Made by a program: the position numbers and the translations under genes
Part shown: positions 48,606 to 57,332 of the stretch, piece after piece
Layout of the letters: each line of letters begins with the position of its first letter
How positions within the stretch are numbered: position 1 is the first letter of the stretch
The notes under the pieces: model-generated
Told to the model about the DNA's origin: nothing
What the model saw: only the letters and a program-made list of their open reading frames with translations
Database searches by the model: none
From: Mesorhizobium prunaredense
GTDB taxonomy: Bacteria > Pseudomonadota > Alphaproteobacteria > Rhizobiales > Rhizobiaceae
Reading direction: 5' to 3'
NCBI RefSeq assembly: GCF_900156895.1
Contig: NZ_FTPD01000013.1
Span: 186,001-250,000, forward strand
DNA: 64,000 nucleotides

Positions 48606-49088
48606 TTACGAAAGCACCTTGCGCATGGTGATCGAGGTCGGTCGGTCATAGCCTCTGTGCGCCGTCCGTTCCGTTTCGCGAAAGCCAAGGCGGGCAAAGG
48701 CCGCGTGATTTCCGGTCAGTTCGATCCGCGTCTGAAGTTCGATCGCAGGCTTGCCGCGGTTGCGCGCGAGGTCCTCGACAGCTTGCATCAGCCGCCTGGC
48801 GATGCCTTGTCCCTGAAAGTCCGGTTCGACCGCGAGCTTTCCGACATAGAAATCTCTGGCCCGCTCCAGGACAAAAACGCAGCCGACAATCCTGCCGTCC
48901 TTCAGCGCCGCAAAGCCCGTCTCTTGCCGGGCCTTGTCCCGGAGATTTTCGACCGTGAGCCGATGCGCCGAGGATGGCGGATCGATGACGCCGTTCATGG
49001 CAGCGAAGGCGCCCATGATCAGCGCCAGCACCTCGTCCCAACGGTCGAAATCGGCCGGAAGCTGCGCGACGGAAACCAGGCTGCCCAA
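48606..49088 (-). CDS. GNAT family N-acetyltransferase
   Basis: The product of 160 residues has the acetyl-CoA motif LAVEPDFQGQGIARRLMQ and the C-terminal AAFARLGFRE segment typical of GNAT proteins. The N-terminal half (RWDEVLALIMGAFAAMN) is also GNAT-like. Substrate unknown. It lies 3 bp downstream of the moeB-like gene on the same strand, so the two are probably co-transcribed. Confidence 0.8.
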   Translation of the reverse strand: MGSLVSVAQLPADFDRWDEVLALIMGAFAAMNGVIDPPSSAHRLTVENLRDKARQETGFAALKDGRIVGCVFVLERARDFYVGKLAVEPDFQGQGIARRLMQAVEDLARNRGKPAIELQTRIELTGNHAAFARLGFRETERTAHRGYDRPTSITMRKVLS

Positions 49089-49091
49089 AAT

Positions 49092-49847
49092 CTAGCTGCT
49101 CTTGTAGCGGATCGTGTCGAAGCGCGCCGCCAACGCATCGTAAAGCAGCAGCCGGCCGACCAGCGGCTCGCCGATGCCGGCGATCAGCTTGATCGCCTCC
49201 ATGGCCTGCAATGTGCCGATAACACCGGTCAGCACGCCGAGCACGCCGGCGACGGCGCAGGACGGCACCAGTCCAGGCGGCGGCGCCTCGGGGAAAAGAT
49301 CGCGATAGCTCGGATTCGGCCTGCCATCCGTGCCGGTCTCGAACGGTTTCAGTACCGTCACCGAGCCGTCGAAGCGGCCGACAGCGGCATGCACCAATGG
49401 TCGTTTTTCCGCCGCGCAGGCGTCGGCCACGGCATAACGTGTCTCGAAATTGTCGGAGCCGTCGACGACGACATCATAGCGGGCGACGAGGGCAGGGGCG
49501 TTGTCCGCCGTCAGCCTGAGATTATGCTCCTCCACGGCGACGTGGGGGTTGATGCGGGCGATCGCCGCCTTGGCGCTGCCGGTTTTCGCCATGCCGACTG
49601 TGTCGGTGCCGTGGATCACCTGCCTTTGCAGGTTTGACAGTGAGACAGTGTCATCGTCGATGATGCCGAGCGTGCCGACGCCGGCGGCCGCCAGATATTC
49701 GAGCACCGGCGCACCCAGCCCGCCAGCGCCGATGACCAGAACCCGCGCACGTTTCAACCTCTGCTGGCCGGCCCCGCCGATTTCGGGCAGCACGATGTGG
49801 CGGGCGTAGCGTTCAAGTTCTTCGTCGGTGAGGGCGGCTGTGGTCAT
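49092..49847 (-). CDS. moeB: HesA/MoeB/ThiF family adenylyltransferase (MoeB-like, without zinc cysteines)
   Basis: This E1-like enzyme adenylates the C-terminus of a small sulfur-carrier protein such as MoaD. It has 251 residues. ATP-binding VIGAGGLGAPVLEYLAAAGV and LSNLQRQVIHGTDTVG are clear, as is NPHVAVEEHN. The two zinc CxxC pairs of E. coli MoeB are absent: PCYRC is replaced by PSYRD and the C-terminus ends ARFDTIRYKSS without a second pair. The Cys in VPSCAVAGVLG remains. Zinc-free MoeB forms occur in alphaproteobacteria; a ThiF role is also possible. Confidence 0.8.
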   Translation of the reverse strand: MTTAALTDEELERYARHIVLPEIGGAGQQRLKRARVLVIGAGGLGAPVLEYLAAAGVGTLGIIDDDTVSLSNLQRQVIHGTDTVGMAKTGSAKAAIARINPHVAVEEHNLRLTADNAPALVARYDVVVDGSDNFETRYAVADACAAEKRPLVHAAVGRFDGSVTVLKPFETGTDGRPNPSYRDLFPEAPPPGLVPSCAVAGVLGVLTGVIGTLQAMEAIKLIAGIGEPLVGRLLLYDALAARFDTIRYKSS

Positions 49848-49889
49848 CGCCGGACCATATAGTGAGGGAAAAATCTTGTCAGGGGGCTA

Positions 49890-49927
49890 ATGCATGTCGC
49901 CCAAAGCAGTTGGGATAACGACATGTA
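49890..49927. repeat. Short copy of repeat A (ATGCATGTCGCCC ... CGACATGTAT)
   Basis: ATGCATGTCGCCCAAAG and TGGGATAACGACATGTAT are the two ends of the hairpin found at 51194-51267 and 52571-52651, but the middle (CTCGG/CCGAG stem) is missing. It lies 3' of recF, giving three copies of the element within 2.8 kb. Confidence 0.6.
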
Positions 49928-49938
49928 TGAACAAAGAT

Positions 49939-51090
49939 CTAGACCGTTGGCCCAACCGTGCCGTGGTCAACCGTCAGGAACTGCGCCCGTCCCTTGAGGC
50001 TGGAAAACAGCGCCGCGTCGGTTCCCGTCATGAAAGCCTGGCAGTTCAGCTCTTCCAGGATCGAGAACAGTGCGGCGCGTCGGCCGCCGTCGAGATGTGC
50101 TGCGATCTCATCGAGCAGCAGGATTGGCGTCATGCCGGACATCTCGCCCGTCAGCCTTGCATGCGACAGCACGATGCCGACCAGCAGCGCCTTCTGCTCG
50201 CCGGTCGAGCAGAGTTCGGCCGGCATCGCCTTTTGCCGGTGCCGCACCACGAGATCCGAACGGTGTGGACCGTCGAGCGTGCGCCCGGCGGCGCGGTCGC
50301 GATCACGGCCTTCGGCAAGGGTGCGGCGAAACCGTTCCTCGACATCGACCGCTGGCGAGTTGGCGACCTCGCCTTCCAGTTCGCCGAACAGGCCGATATC
50401 GGCTTGCGGAAACGGGCCGTCGCCCGGCAGCCTGTCGATCATGGCGGCGAGCAGGCGCACCAGTTCGGCACGTGCCGCGGCAATCGCCACGCCGGTTTCG
50501 GCCATCTGCGTCTCGATCGCATCGAACCAGGCGCCGTCGCGTGAATTTTCCGTAAGCAGTCGGTTACGGCCGCGCATCGCTTTTTCATAGTCGAGCGCGC
50601 GCTGGCCGTGGCCGGGATCGATCGCCAGCACCAGGCGGTCGAGGAAGCGCCGCCGGTCGGCGGCCGGGCCAGAAAACAGACCATCCATCGCCGGCGTCAG
50701 CCAGACGACGCGCAGCCATTCGAGCATATCGTCGGCCGAGCGCGCGGCCGCGCCGTTGATCCGCACTCGCCGGCCGCCATCGCCCACGTTGTCGCCGCCC
50801 GAAATCCCGGTGCCGATCTCGACCGGGCCGTCAGGTCCATCGAGCCGGGCATGCAGCGCGAAGCCACCATCGCCGCCCTCGCGTGCCACATCGGCATAAG
50901 GGGCTCGGCGTAGGCCGCGCCCCGGCGTCAGCAGCGAAATCGCTTCCAGGAGATTGGTCTTGCCGGCGCCGTTGTCACCGGAAAACACCACGGCCCCGGG
51001 ATCGAGCCCGATCGACAGTGTTGCGTAATTGCGGAAATTGGTAAGCGACAGATTACTTATATGAGTTGGCTGGTCGCGCTCAGGCTGCAT
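49939..51090 (-). CDS. recF: DNA replication and repair protein RecF
   Basis: RecF is an SMC-like ATPase that works with RecO and RecR at gaps and stalled forks. It has 383 residues from the ATG at 51088-51090, which has GGAGTT a few bases upstream. The ATG at 51103-51105 adds five residues and has a weaker site. SNLSLTNFRNYATL and Walker A GDNGAGKTNLLEAI are at the N-terminus. The signature STGEQKALLVGIVL and Walker B ILLLDEIAAHLD are near the end. It lies on the same strand as dnaN and dnaA, with repeats between. Confidence 0.95.
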   Translation of the reverse strand: MQPERDQPTHISNLSLTNFRNYATLSIGLDPGAVVFSGDNGAGKTNLLEAISLLTPGRGLRRAPYADVAREGGDGGFALHARLDGPDGPVEIGTGISGGDNVGDGGRRVRINGAAARSADDMLEWLRVVWLTPAMDGLFSGPAADRRRFLDRLVLAIDPGHGQRALDYEKAMRGRNRLLTENSRDGAWFDAIETQMAETGVAIAAARAELVRLLAAMIDRLPGDGPFPQADIGLFGELEGEVANSPAVDVEERFRRTLAEGRDRDRAAGRTLDGPHRSDLVVRHRQKAMPAELCSTGEQKALLVGIVLSHARLTGEMSGMTPILLLDEIAAHLDGGRRAALFSILEELNCQAFMTGTDAALFSSLKGRAQFLTVDHGTVGPTV

Positions 51091-51130
51091 CGCAACTCCG
51101 GTCATGACAGCAAGATGGCCTCGTTCGGGC

Positions 51131-51171
51131 CTAAAGCGCGCCGCGTTTGACCAGCCTCATGCGACGCGCTT
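51131..51171. repeat. Repeat B, left copy (TAAAGCGCG ... CGCGCTTTA)
   Basis: TAAAGCGCGCCGCG and its near-inverse CGACGCGCTTTA surround a non-palindromic middle. It adjoins repeat A (51194) and has an inverted relative at 52659-52689 on the far side of dnaN. Confidence 0.75.
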
Positions 51172-51193
51172 TAGCCCGGGTTAGGTTGTTGTT

Positions 51194-51267
51194 ATGCATG
51201 TCATTATCGCAAAACCGCTGCACACCCTCGGTTCAAGCCCGAGGGCACGCTTTTGCGCGACATGCAT
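51194..51267. repeat. Repeat A, left copy, at the dnaN stop codon
   Basis: ATGCATGTC at 51194 and GACATGCAT ending at 51267 are the outer arms. Inside are GCAAAA/TTTTGC arms and the hairpin CCCTCGG-TTCAAG-CCCGAGGG. It abuts the dnaN stop (51267-51269) and lies in the transcribed recF-dnaN spacer. Confidence 0.82.
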
Positions 51268-52385
51268 CAGACCCGCATCGGCATCAGCACGTAGAGCGTG
51301 GTTTCGTCGGCCATGTCGTGGATCAGCGTCGGCGAGCCGGCATCCGCCAGCATGAATTTTGCCTCCGTGCCGGTCAGTTGGGCGGCGACGTCGAGCAGAT
51401 ATTTGGCGTTGAAGCCGATTTCGATCGCGTCGGACGAATAATCCGCGGCCAGTTCCTCGGTGGCGCTGCCTGAATCCGGATTGTTGACTGCAAGCGTGAC
51501 CTGGCCTTCTCCAATCGAAAGCTTCACCGCCCGGCCGCGTTCGGACGAAATGGTCGAGACGCGGTCGACGGCGGCGGCGAAACTCTGGCGGTCGATGATC
51601 AGCTTTTTGTCGTTGCCGGTCGGGATCACCCGCTGATAGTCCGGGAAGGTGCCGTCGATCAGCTTCGAGGTCAAAACGACACTGCCGATGGTGAAGCGGA
51701 TCTTGGTGTCGGACAGTTCGGTGGTCACGGCGACATCGGGGTCGTCGACAAGCTTTTGCAATTCGCTGACGGTCTTGCGTGGAATGATGATGCCCGGCAT
51801 GCCTTCCGATCCTGCCGGCGCGTCGATCTCGGCGCGCGCCAGCCGATGGCCGTCGGTCGCCACCGAGCGCAGCTTCAGCTTGCCGTCGGCGTCATGCGTG
51901 TGCAGGTAGATGCCGTTCAGGTAGTAGCGCGTCTCTTCGGTGGAGATGGCGAATTGGGTCTTCTCGATCAGGCCCTTGAGCGCGACCGAATCGAGCCGGA
52001 AGATATGCGAGAACGATCCGGCCGAAAGCTCCGGGAAATCGGATTGCGGCAGGCACTGGAGACGGAAGCTCGAGCGGCCCGAGGTCACCGTCATGGCGTT
52101 GCCGTCCTCGTCGGTCTTCAGCATGACCTCCGCGCCGTCGGCGAGCTTGCGCACGATGTCGTAGAGCAGATGCGCCGGAACCGTCGTCGCGCCGCCGCGC
52201 TCGACCTTGGCGGACGTGGCTTCGGTCACCTCCAGGTCGAGGTCGGTCGCCTTCATTTCAAGGGTGGCGCCTTCGGCGCTCAGCAGCACGTTCGACAGGA
52301 TCGGTATGGTGTTGCGCCGCTCGACCACGCGATGAACGTGGTTGAGCGACTTCAGGAGATTTGACCGTTCCAGGATAACACGCAT
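51267..52385 (-). CDS. dnaN: DNA polymerase III subunit beta (sliding clamp)
   Basis: The sliding clamp ring holds the replicative polymerase on DNA. It has 372 residues, and the three clamp domains are visible by length and by segments such as MRVILERSNLLKSLNHVHRV (start), FAISTEETRYYLNGIYLH (second domain) and LPMRV at the end (VLMPMRV). The N-terminus MRVILERS is usual for alphaproteobacteria. It lies between recF and dnaA on one strand, with composite inverted repeats on both sides. Confidence 0.96.
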   Translation of the reverse strand: MRVILERSNLLKSLNHVHRVVERRNTIPILSNVLLSAEGATLEMKATDLDLEVTEATSAKVERGGATTVPAHLLYDIVRKLADGAEVMLKTDEDGNAMTVTSGRSSFRLQCLPQSDFPELSAGSFSHIFRLDSVALKGLIEKTQFAISTEETRYYLNGIYLHTHDADGKLKLRSVATDGHRLARAEIDAPAGSEGMPGIIIPRKTVSELQKLVDDPDVAVTTELSDTKIRFTIGSVVLTSKLIDGTFPDYQRVIPTGNDKKLIIDRQSFAAAVDRVSTISSERGRAVKLSIGEGQVTLAVNNPDSGSATEELAADYSSDAIEIGFNAKYLLDVAAQLTGTEAKFMLADAGSPTLIHDMADETTLYVLMPMRV

Positions 52386-52570
52386 GACGAAACAGGCTCG
52401 CTTGAATGAATGAGCGGGTCTCCGGCAAGCGGCAACCCGCGAAAGGTCTGAACAGGCTCAGAATCTGCACAAACTGACAGGAAAAAACCCGTGAACGCAA
52501 GCCCGCGCTACCGGTTCGTGGCGGTTACACGGGCTTTCCTAGTGTAAAACTGGGCAAGCCCGCAAGCCAA

Positions 52571-52651
52571 TGCTTGTCGCCCAAAAGCATGCCCTCGGAC
52601 TGACCCGAGGGTGTGCAGAGGTTGTGCGGCAACAACATGCATAAAAACAAG
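52571..52651. repeat. Repeat A, right copy, inverted, between dnaN and dnaA
   Basis: TGCTTGTCGCCCAAAAGCATG, CCCTCGG-ACTGA-CCCGAGGG and GTGTGCAGAGGTTGTG correspond in order to the reverse complement of the left copy at 51194-51267. The dnaN-dnaA gap (52386-52708) contains this, repeat B' and short GC palindromes; no gene was seen. Confidence 0.8.
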
Positions 52652-52658
52652 AATTTCA

Positions 52659-52689
52659 AGCGCGTCGCAGCCACCCAAACGCGACACGC
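52659..52689. repeat. Repeat B, right copy, inverted
   Basis: AAGCGCGTCGCAG and AAACGCGACACGCCTT match the reverse complement of the 51131-51171 copy, with the middle shortened. With repeat A they form B-A-dnaN-A'-B'. Confidence 0.65.
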
Positions 52690-52708
52690 CTTGTTTTTTT
52701 CGGGCCGG

Positions 52709-54253
52709 TCAGGCCTGATCGTTGATCAGTCTTCTTAGCAGTTCGAGCTCCTGCGCCAGCGTGTTGTCGACGCCTGAAAGATCCTCGATCTTGCGCACGG
52801 CATGCAGCACCGTCGTGTGATCGCGGCCTCCGAAACGCCGCCCGATCTCCGGCAAGGAGCGCGGTGTCATCACCTTCGACAGGTACATGGCGACCTGCCG
52901 CGGCTTGACGATGGTGCGGGTGCGCCGGTTGGACAGAAGTTCCGTCTTCGACACATTGTAGTGGCGCGCGACGATTCGCTGGATGTCCTCGATGCGCACC
53001 CGCTTCGGCTCGCCCGAACGATAGATATGGCCGAGGATCTCGTCGATGCGGTCGATGGTGATCTGCGGTTCGAACGACTGGCGGAACAGAAGCTGGTTGA
53101 ACGCACCTTCGAGTTCACGCCCGCTGCCGGTCACCGTGCGAGCGACATGGTTGAGGATCTCTTCCGAGATGTCAAGCGATGCATCGTCGGCCTTGGCGGT
53201 GGCAAGGCGCAGCTTGAGCATGCCGATCCGCATGGCGAAATCCGGCGCCGACATTTCGAGCGCGACGCCGCCGTTGAGGCGCGAGCGGACGCGGGGCTCC
53301 AGCGATTCCAGTTCCGACGGCGGCCGGTCGGCGGCGACCACCACCTGCTTGGCGCTGTCGAGCAGCATGTTGATCAGGTGGCAGAATTCATGCTGGATCG
53401 ACTTGCCTTGCAGGAACTGCATGTCGTCGATGATGAGGAGGTCGATGTCGCGCAATTGTTCCTTCAGCGTCAGCGCATTGTTGTCGCGGATCGCGGTGGC
53501 AAACCGCCACATGAAATATTCGGCCGTGAGATAGACGACGCGCGATTTCGGATTCTGCTTCAGCGATTCCGCCGCGATCGCCTGCAGCAGGTGCGTCTTG
53601 CCCAGCCCCACCGTCGCGTGCAGAAACAACGGATTGAAGCGCACCGCGCTCGACTGCGATTCCGCCACCGCCTTGGCGGCGGCGAAGGCCACCCGGTTTG
53701 ACGGACCTTCGATGAAGGAGCCGAACGTGTAGCGCGGGTCAAGCGGCGAACCGAGCACATTGTGCCGGAACTCGGTTTCGGCAGGCATTCCCGGGCGAGG
53801 TGCCGGTACCCGCTCCACCCTGCCGGGGGCCGCTGTTCCCGCGGCCAGCGCCGTTTGCGCTTGCCTGGTCATCTTGCGGACCGGCGCCACTTCGGGCTCT
53901 ACGCCGTTGCGCCCCGGACGGGTAGCGGTGCGCACGACGATCTCGATCTTGAGGATTTCAGGATCCTCGTGTTTCCACAGCTCGGCGATGAGGTCGAGGT
54001 AGTGGCCGTTGATCCACGAGCGCAGGAAGGCGGTGGGCACCGAGATGCGGACAATGCCCCGGGACGCCTCGGCGACCTTCATGCGCCCAAACCAGCTCGA
54101 ATAGACTTCGGTTCCCAGACGCGCTTTCAACTGGGCCTTGACCCGGTCGAACTTTTGTTCCGCGTCGATGGAAGCCGACATGGCGTCCCCTCCGGTTAAG
54201 GTCCCAGGGAATGGGAGGTCGCCCGTAAGCTCCCTTTCGATGCCGCTCTGCAT
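52709..54253 (-). CDS. dnaA: Chromosomal replication initiator protein DnaA
   Basis: DnaA is the AAA+ initiator of chromosome replication. It has 514 residues from the ATG at 54251-54253 (AAGGA upstream). A second ATG at 54179-54181, with GGAGGGG before it, would give 490 residues and fits domain I of other DnaA proteins, so the true start is ambiguous. Domain I contains [16 protein letters not shown]. Walker A is [14 protein letters not shown] and Walker B is [13 protein letters not shown]. Domain IV carries the DnaA signature [16 protein letters not shown]. It is followed by dnaN and recF downstream. Confidence 0.95.
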   Translation of the reverse strand: MQSGIERELTGDLPFPGTLTGGDAMSASIDAEQKFDRVKAQLKARLGTEVYSSWFGRMKVAEASRGIVRISVPTAFLRSWINGHYLDLIAELWKHEDPEILKIEIVVRTATRPGRNGVEPEVAPVRKMTRQAQTALAAGTAAPGRVERVPAPRPGMPAETEFRHNVLGSPLDPRYTFGSFIEGPSNRVAFAAAKAVAESQSSAVRFNPLFLHATVGLGKTHLLQAIAAESLKQNPKSRVVYLTAEYFMWRFATAIRDNNALTLKEQLRDIDLLIIDDMQFLQGKSIQHEFCHLINMLLDSAKQVVVAADRPPSELESLEPRVRSRLNGGVALEMSAPDFAMRIGMLKLRLATAKADDASLDISEEILNHVARTVTGSGRELEGAFNQLLFRQSFEPQITIDRIDEILGHIYRSGEPKRVRIEDIQRIVARHYNVSKTELLSNRRTRTIVKPRQVAMYLSKVMTPRSLPEIGRRFGGRDHTTVLHAVRKIEDLSGVDNTLAQELELLRRLINDQA

Positions 54254-54645
54254 GATCGAGTTCCTTGTCCTTTTGTACCTTTTTCCGCCGGGAATGCGCC
54301 TCCTGCATCCATGTTTCCGGCGACCGTGTCCTCGCAGCGACACCATCGCCGCCGCCGGCAGATGATGTCGCCTCATTGTCAGGGAACCGGCGCCGGCTCC
54401 TCGGAGCCAGCCCGCTTTGGTCATGTCAGGGCAATACAAATCCGCCCGGCGAAACGCCGGCGCGTCATTGATCTGCCATGTACAATTACGCCATTCCCCT
54501 ACCGTATCGAAAAGGCAAACCAAACCCGTACGCGGAGATGATCCGCGTCATGAATTCTGCCACTTTTGTGCTGGCCGATTCAGGCTGGGCTGGGTTAAGG
54601 GCCAACGGCCCGTCCCTCTCGATAGACAGACCTTAGCGAAATCGC

Positions 54646-54871
54646 TGTGGATAGGGCAAGGCCACGACTAACGGATTTTTAAGGAATGTGGTTAGCGCAA
54701 CCGGGTTCGAAGCCTGCGTTGCACTGGCTTGTTTTGACAAACCCATTGTGATTCAAACCCTTTTCCGGAGAATGTGAAAAAGGTCACACCGCCCGAAATT
54801 TTATGAAATAATTTTCTTGACAGACAATTGTCCCTCATCCCTCGCACCTGATGTGAACAAGCTGTGGATGA
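54646..54871. promoter_or_regulatory. dnaA: Candidate DnaA-box cluster upstream of dnaA
   Basis: TGTGGATAG (54646-54654) and TGTGGATGA (54863-54871) each differ by one base from the box TGTGGATAA (TTATCCACA on the other strand). TGTGGTTAG at 54687-54695 differs by two. All are in the same orientation. dnaA genes are commonly autoregulated through such boxes. Confidence 0.5.
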
Positions 54872-55044
54872 CCGTCCGCAACCTTTTGAAAGATAAAGGT
54901 GATTTTCGACAGTTGAGATTTTCGCCATGAACGCTTTCAGCCGCTGCGCCTGTCAGCCGGCATGTATATGCCGGCAAAGCATTTCGAGCTTCGAAATCGT
55001 GCGGAGTGTTGCTTGCGGGCTTTCTTTTTAAGTACTTGCCGGCA

Positions 55045-55074
55045 AACGAAAAAACCCGGCACGAGCGGCCGGGT
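55045..55074 (-). terminator. rpsT terminator
   Basis: On the minus strand the stem ACCCGGC/GCCGGGT (positions 55054-55074) is followed by a run of T residues (AAAAAA on the plus strand at 55049-55054). It lies 30 bp after the rpsT stop and is a classical intrinsic terminator. Confidence 0.82.
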
Positions 55075-55103
55075 CTGAAAACGACAAGTTTAGTAAAGGT
55101 ATA

Positions 55104-55370
55104 TTAGACCGACAACACCTTGAGGCGCTGGGCCAGGCGGGACACCTTGCGGGATGCCGTATTCTTGTGCACCACGCCCTTGCTCGCGGCGCGCATCAAT
55201 TCCGGCTCAGCCACCTTGAAAGCAGCCTGCGCGGCAGCCTTGTCGCCCGAGGCGAGCGCCTCTTCGACCTGGCGGATGTAGGTCCGCACGCGCGAGCGGC
55301 GGTTCTTGTTGATCGCCGTGCGGCGGGCGATCTTGCGCGTTGCCTTTTTGGCCGAGGAGGTATTGGCCAT
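55104..55370 (-). CDS. rpsT: 30S ribosomal protein S20
   Basis: S20 binds the 16S rRNA 5' domain. It has 88 residues, as usual, from the ATG at 55368-55370. GAGAGGCATC just before it supplies the Shine-Dalgarno. [20 protein letters not shown], the basic [15 protein letters not shown] and [19 protein letters not shown] identify it. The frame is open upstream to 55421, but those residues do not belong to the family. rpsT next to dnaA is the normal alphaproteobacterial order. Confidence 0.96.
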   Translation of the reverse strand: MANTSSAKKATRKIARRTAINKNRRSRVRTYIRQVEEALASGDKAAAQAAFKVAEPELMRAASKGVVHKNTASRKVSRLAQRLKVLSV

Positions 55371-55552
55371 GATGCCTCTCTTCTGATCTGGTGGGCGCAT
55401 GCGGGATGCCGCAAGGCGCAAAAAACAAACGGGCAGCCACAGGGCCGCCTCGGTTGGTGCGGCTTATAGTTCAGCTTTTCCGGCACGTCAACGCTGCTTC
55501 GCCTTCTTTTTGGCCGCTGCTGTCGCTCGCTTCCGGCCGATGTCGTCCCCAT

Positions 55553-55594
55553 CTACCAGTTCGAGAAATTTGGCTACCGGTTCGAGAAATTTGG
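55553..55594. repeat. 21-bp tandem duplication across the enoyl-CoA hydratase stop codon
   Basis: Bases 55553-55573 and 55574-55594 are the same 21-base unit with one A/G difference. Read on the minus strand each unit encodes PNFSN and then a stop, so the gene end has been duplicated beyond the active stop codon. Confidence 0.85.
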
Positions 55595-56347
55595 CTTCCG
55601 CTTCTCGACAAAGGCCGCCATGCCTTCCTTCTGGTCATCGAGCGCAAACAATGAGTGAAACAGCCGGCGCTCGAACCGCAGCCCCTCGGCCAGTGTCGTT
55701 TCATAGGCGCGGTTGACGGCCTCTTTCGCCATCATCACTGACGGCAGCGAAAAATCGGCTATCTTGGCCGCCGCCTTCAACGCCTCCTCGAGCAGCTCGC
55801 CGGCGGGCACGACACGCGACACCAGGCCGCAACGCTCGGCTTCCGCCGCATCCATCATCCGTCCGGTCAGGCACATGTCCATCGCCTTCGACTTGCCGAC
55901 GAAACGCGTCAGGCGCTGCGATCCGCCCATGCCCGGCATGACGCCGAGCGTGATCTCGGGCTGGCCGAACTTGGCGTTGTCGGCGGCGATGATGAAATCG
56001 CACATCATCGCCAGTTCGCAGCCGCCGCCGAGCGCGTAGCCGGCCACCGCCGCGATAACAGGCTTGCGCGCCCGGGTGAGCTCTTCCCAGCCGATAAAGA
56101 AATCCTGCACATAGGCGTCGACATAGGAGATCGCCTGCATTTCCTTGATGTCTGCACCTGCCGCGAAGGCTTTTTCGGAGCCGGTGATGACCATCGCGCC
56201 GATGTCGGCATTCGCGCAGAAGCCGTTCACGGCCGCGACCACGTCCGCCAGGACCTGCGAGTTCAGCGCATTGAGCGCCTTCGGCCGGTTCAGCGTGATC
56301 AGCCCGACCTTGCCGCGGGTTTCCACGATAATCGTTTCATAAGCCAT
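55574..56347 (-). CDS. Enoyl-CoA hydratase
   Basis: This crotonase-family enzyme has 257 residues and hydrates trans-2-enoyl-CoA to 3-hydroxyacyl-CoA in beta-oxidation. [30 protein letters not shown] (oxyanion hole) and the two catalytic glutamates in GGGCELAMM and [15 protein letters not shown] are present. The C-terminal 7 residues (RKPNFSN) are duplicated 3' of the stop codon. It lies between rpsT and mutM, a conserved order in many rhizobia. Confidence 0.92.
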   Translation of the reverse strand: MAYETIIVETRGKVGLITLNRPKALNALNSQVLADVVAAVNGFCANADIGAMVITGSEKAFAAGADIKEMQAISYVDAYVQDFFIGWEELTRARKPVIAAVAGYALGGGCELAMMCDFIIAADNAKFGQPEITLGVMPGMGGSQRLTRFVGKSKAMDMCLTGRMMDAAEAERCGLVSRVVPAGELLEEALKAAAKIADFSLPSVMMAKEAVNRAYETTLAEGLRFERRLFHSLFALDDQKEGMAAFVEKRKPNFSNR

Positions 56348-56429
56348 GACTGTATCTCCTCACTCGGTCATCTGACTTGCGGCAGGCGTCCAACTCACAC
56401 CCGGCACCTGGCTCACACCCGCACCTAAG

Positions 56430-57332
56430 TCACAACTGACAGCTCCGGCAATAGAAGGTGGAACGCCCGCTTTGCACGATGCGCTCTATATGGCCGCCGC
56501 AGCCGTGCTTGGAGCAGGCCTCGCCCTCGCGATCATAGACCGCGAACGAATGCTGGAAATAGCCCAGTGACCCGTCGGTCTGCACATAGTCGCGCAGCGA
56601 CGATCCGCCGGCGGCGATCGCATCAGCGATCACCGCTCGGATTGCTTCGGCCAGGGCGTCGCGCTGCTGTTTGGCCTTCTTTCCCGGCTTTGCGATGGTA
56701 CCCGCCTCGCGCAACGGCGACAGGCCGGCACGCCACAGCGCCTCCGACACATAGATATTGCCGAGCCCGGCGATCAGCCGCTGATCGAGAAGTGCTGACT
56801 TTAGCGGCGACTTCCGGCCTTTCAGCAGCGAGGCGAGCAGCTCGCCGTCCAACGCATTGCCTGTCGGCTCGACGCCAAGCCCCGCCAGCATCGGATGCGT
56901 GTCAGGCGCTCCTTCGGAAAACAGCATGAAGCCAAAACGGCGCGGATCGTTGAAGGTCACCCGGGACCGGGCGCCTTGGGGAGAGACGATATGGAAGACG
57001 ACATGGTCGTGCACCGCGCTCTTCGGGCGCTCATGATAAAACGCGCCCAGCATTTCGCTGCTATTGGGCGTGTCATTGGACGTTTCGATGCGGAACGAAC
57101 CCGACATGCCGAGATGGCAGATCAGCACCGGACCGCCTTCGAGATGCATCGTCAGGTATTTGGCCCGGCGGCCGAGCGCCGTAATCGTCTTGCCGGTCAG
57201 CCTCTCCAGGAATTTTTCGGGAAACGGAAAGCGCAGATCGGGCCGGCGCGCCTCGACGCGGGCGATGCGGGCGCCTTCCAGAACCGGCTGCAGGCCCCGC
57301 CGCACCGTTTCGACCTCAGGCAACTCAGGCAT
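56430..57332 (-). CDS. mutM: Formamidopyrimidine-DNA glycosylase (MutM/Fpg)
   Basis: MutM is a bifunctional DNA glycosylase/AP lyase for 8-oxoguanine and FapyG. It has 300 residues. [14 protein letters not shown] gives the catalytic Pro2 and Glu3. The helix-two-turn-helix [20 protein letters not shown] and the C-terminal zinc finger (CSKHGC ... FYCRSC) are intact. Its start lies within the end of deoB on the same strand (8-bp overlap), suggesting coupled translation. Confidence 0.95.
   Translation of the reverse strand: MPELPEVETVRRGLQPVLEGARIARVEARRPDLRFPFPEKFLERLTGKTITALGRRAKYLTMHLEGGPVLICHLGMSGSFRIETSNDTPNSSEMLGAFYHERPKSAVHDHVVFHIVSPQGARSRVTFNDPRRFGFMLFSEGAPDTHPMLAGLGVEPTGNALDGELLASLLKGRKSPLKSALLDQRLIAGLGNIYVSEALWRAGLSPLREAGTIAKPGKKAKQQRDALAEAIRAVIADAIAAGGSSLRDYVQTDGSLGYFQHSFAVYDREGEACSKHGCGGHIERIVQSGRSTFYCRSCQL

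Larger units (their letters stand above)
54254..55103. other. dnaA upstream region (dnaA-rpsT spacer)
   Basis: The 850-bp stretch has no convincing gene; open frames at 54265-54541 and 54692-54928 lack family resemblance. It is more AT-rich between about 54670 and 54830 than the surroundings. DnaA-box-like sites occur at 54646-54654 and 54863-54871, with a weaker one at 54687-54695. The perfect hairpin GCCGGCAT-GTAT-ATGCCGGC lies at 54956-54975. It probably holds the dnaA promoter with autoregulatory boxes; an origin role is not excluded. Confidence 0.55.

Noticed and set aside
54700..54730. GGGTTCGAAGCC, resembling a tRNA T-loop
   Set aside because: No acceptor, D or anticodon stems can be formed around it; no tRNA gene was found in the window.
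54692..54928. 78-codon minus-strand open frame in the dnaA upstream region
   Set aside because: No family resemblance, poor ribosome site and lies across candidate DnaA boxes and AT-rich DNA.
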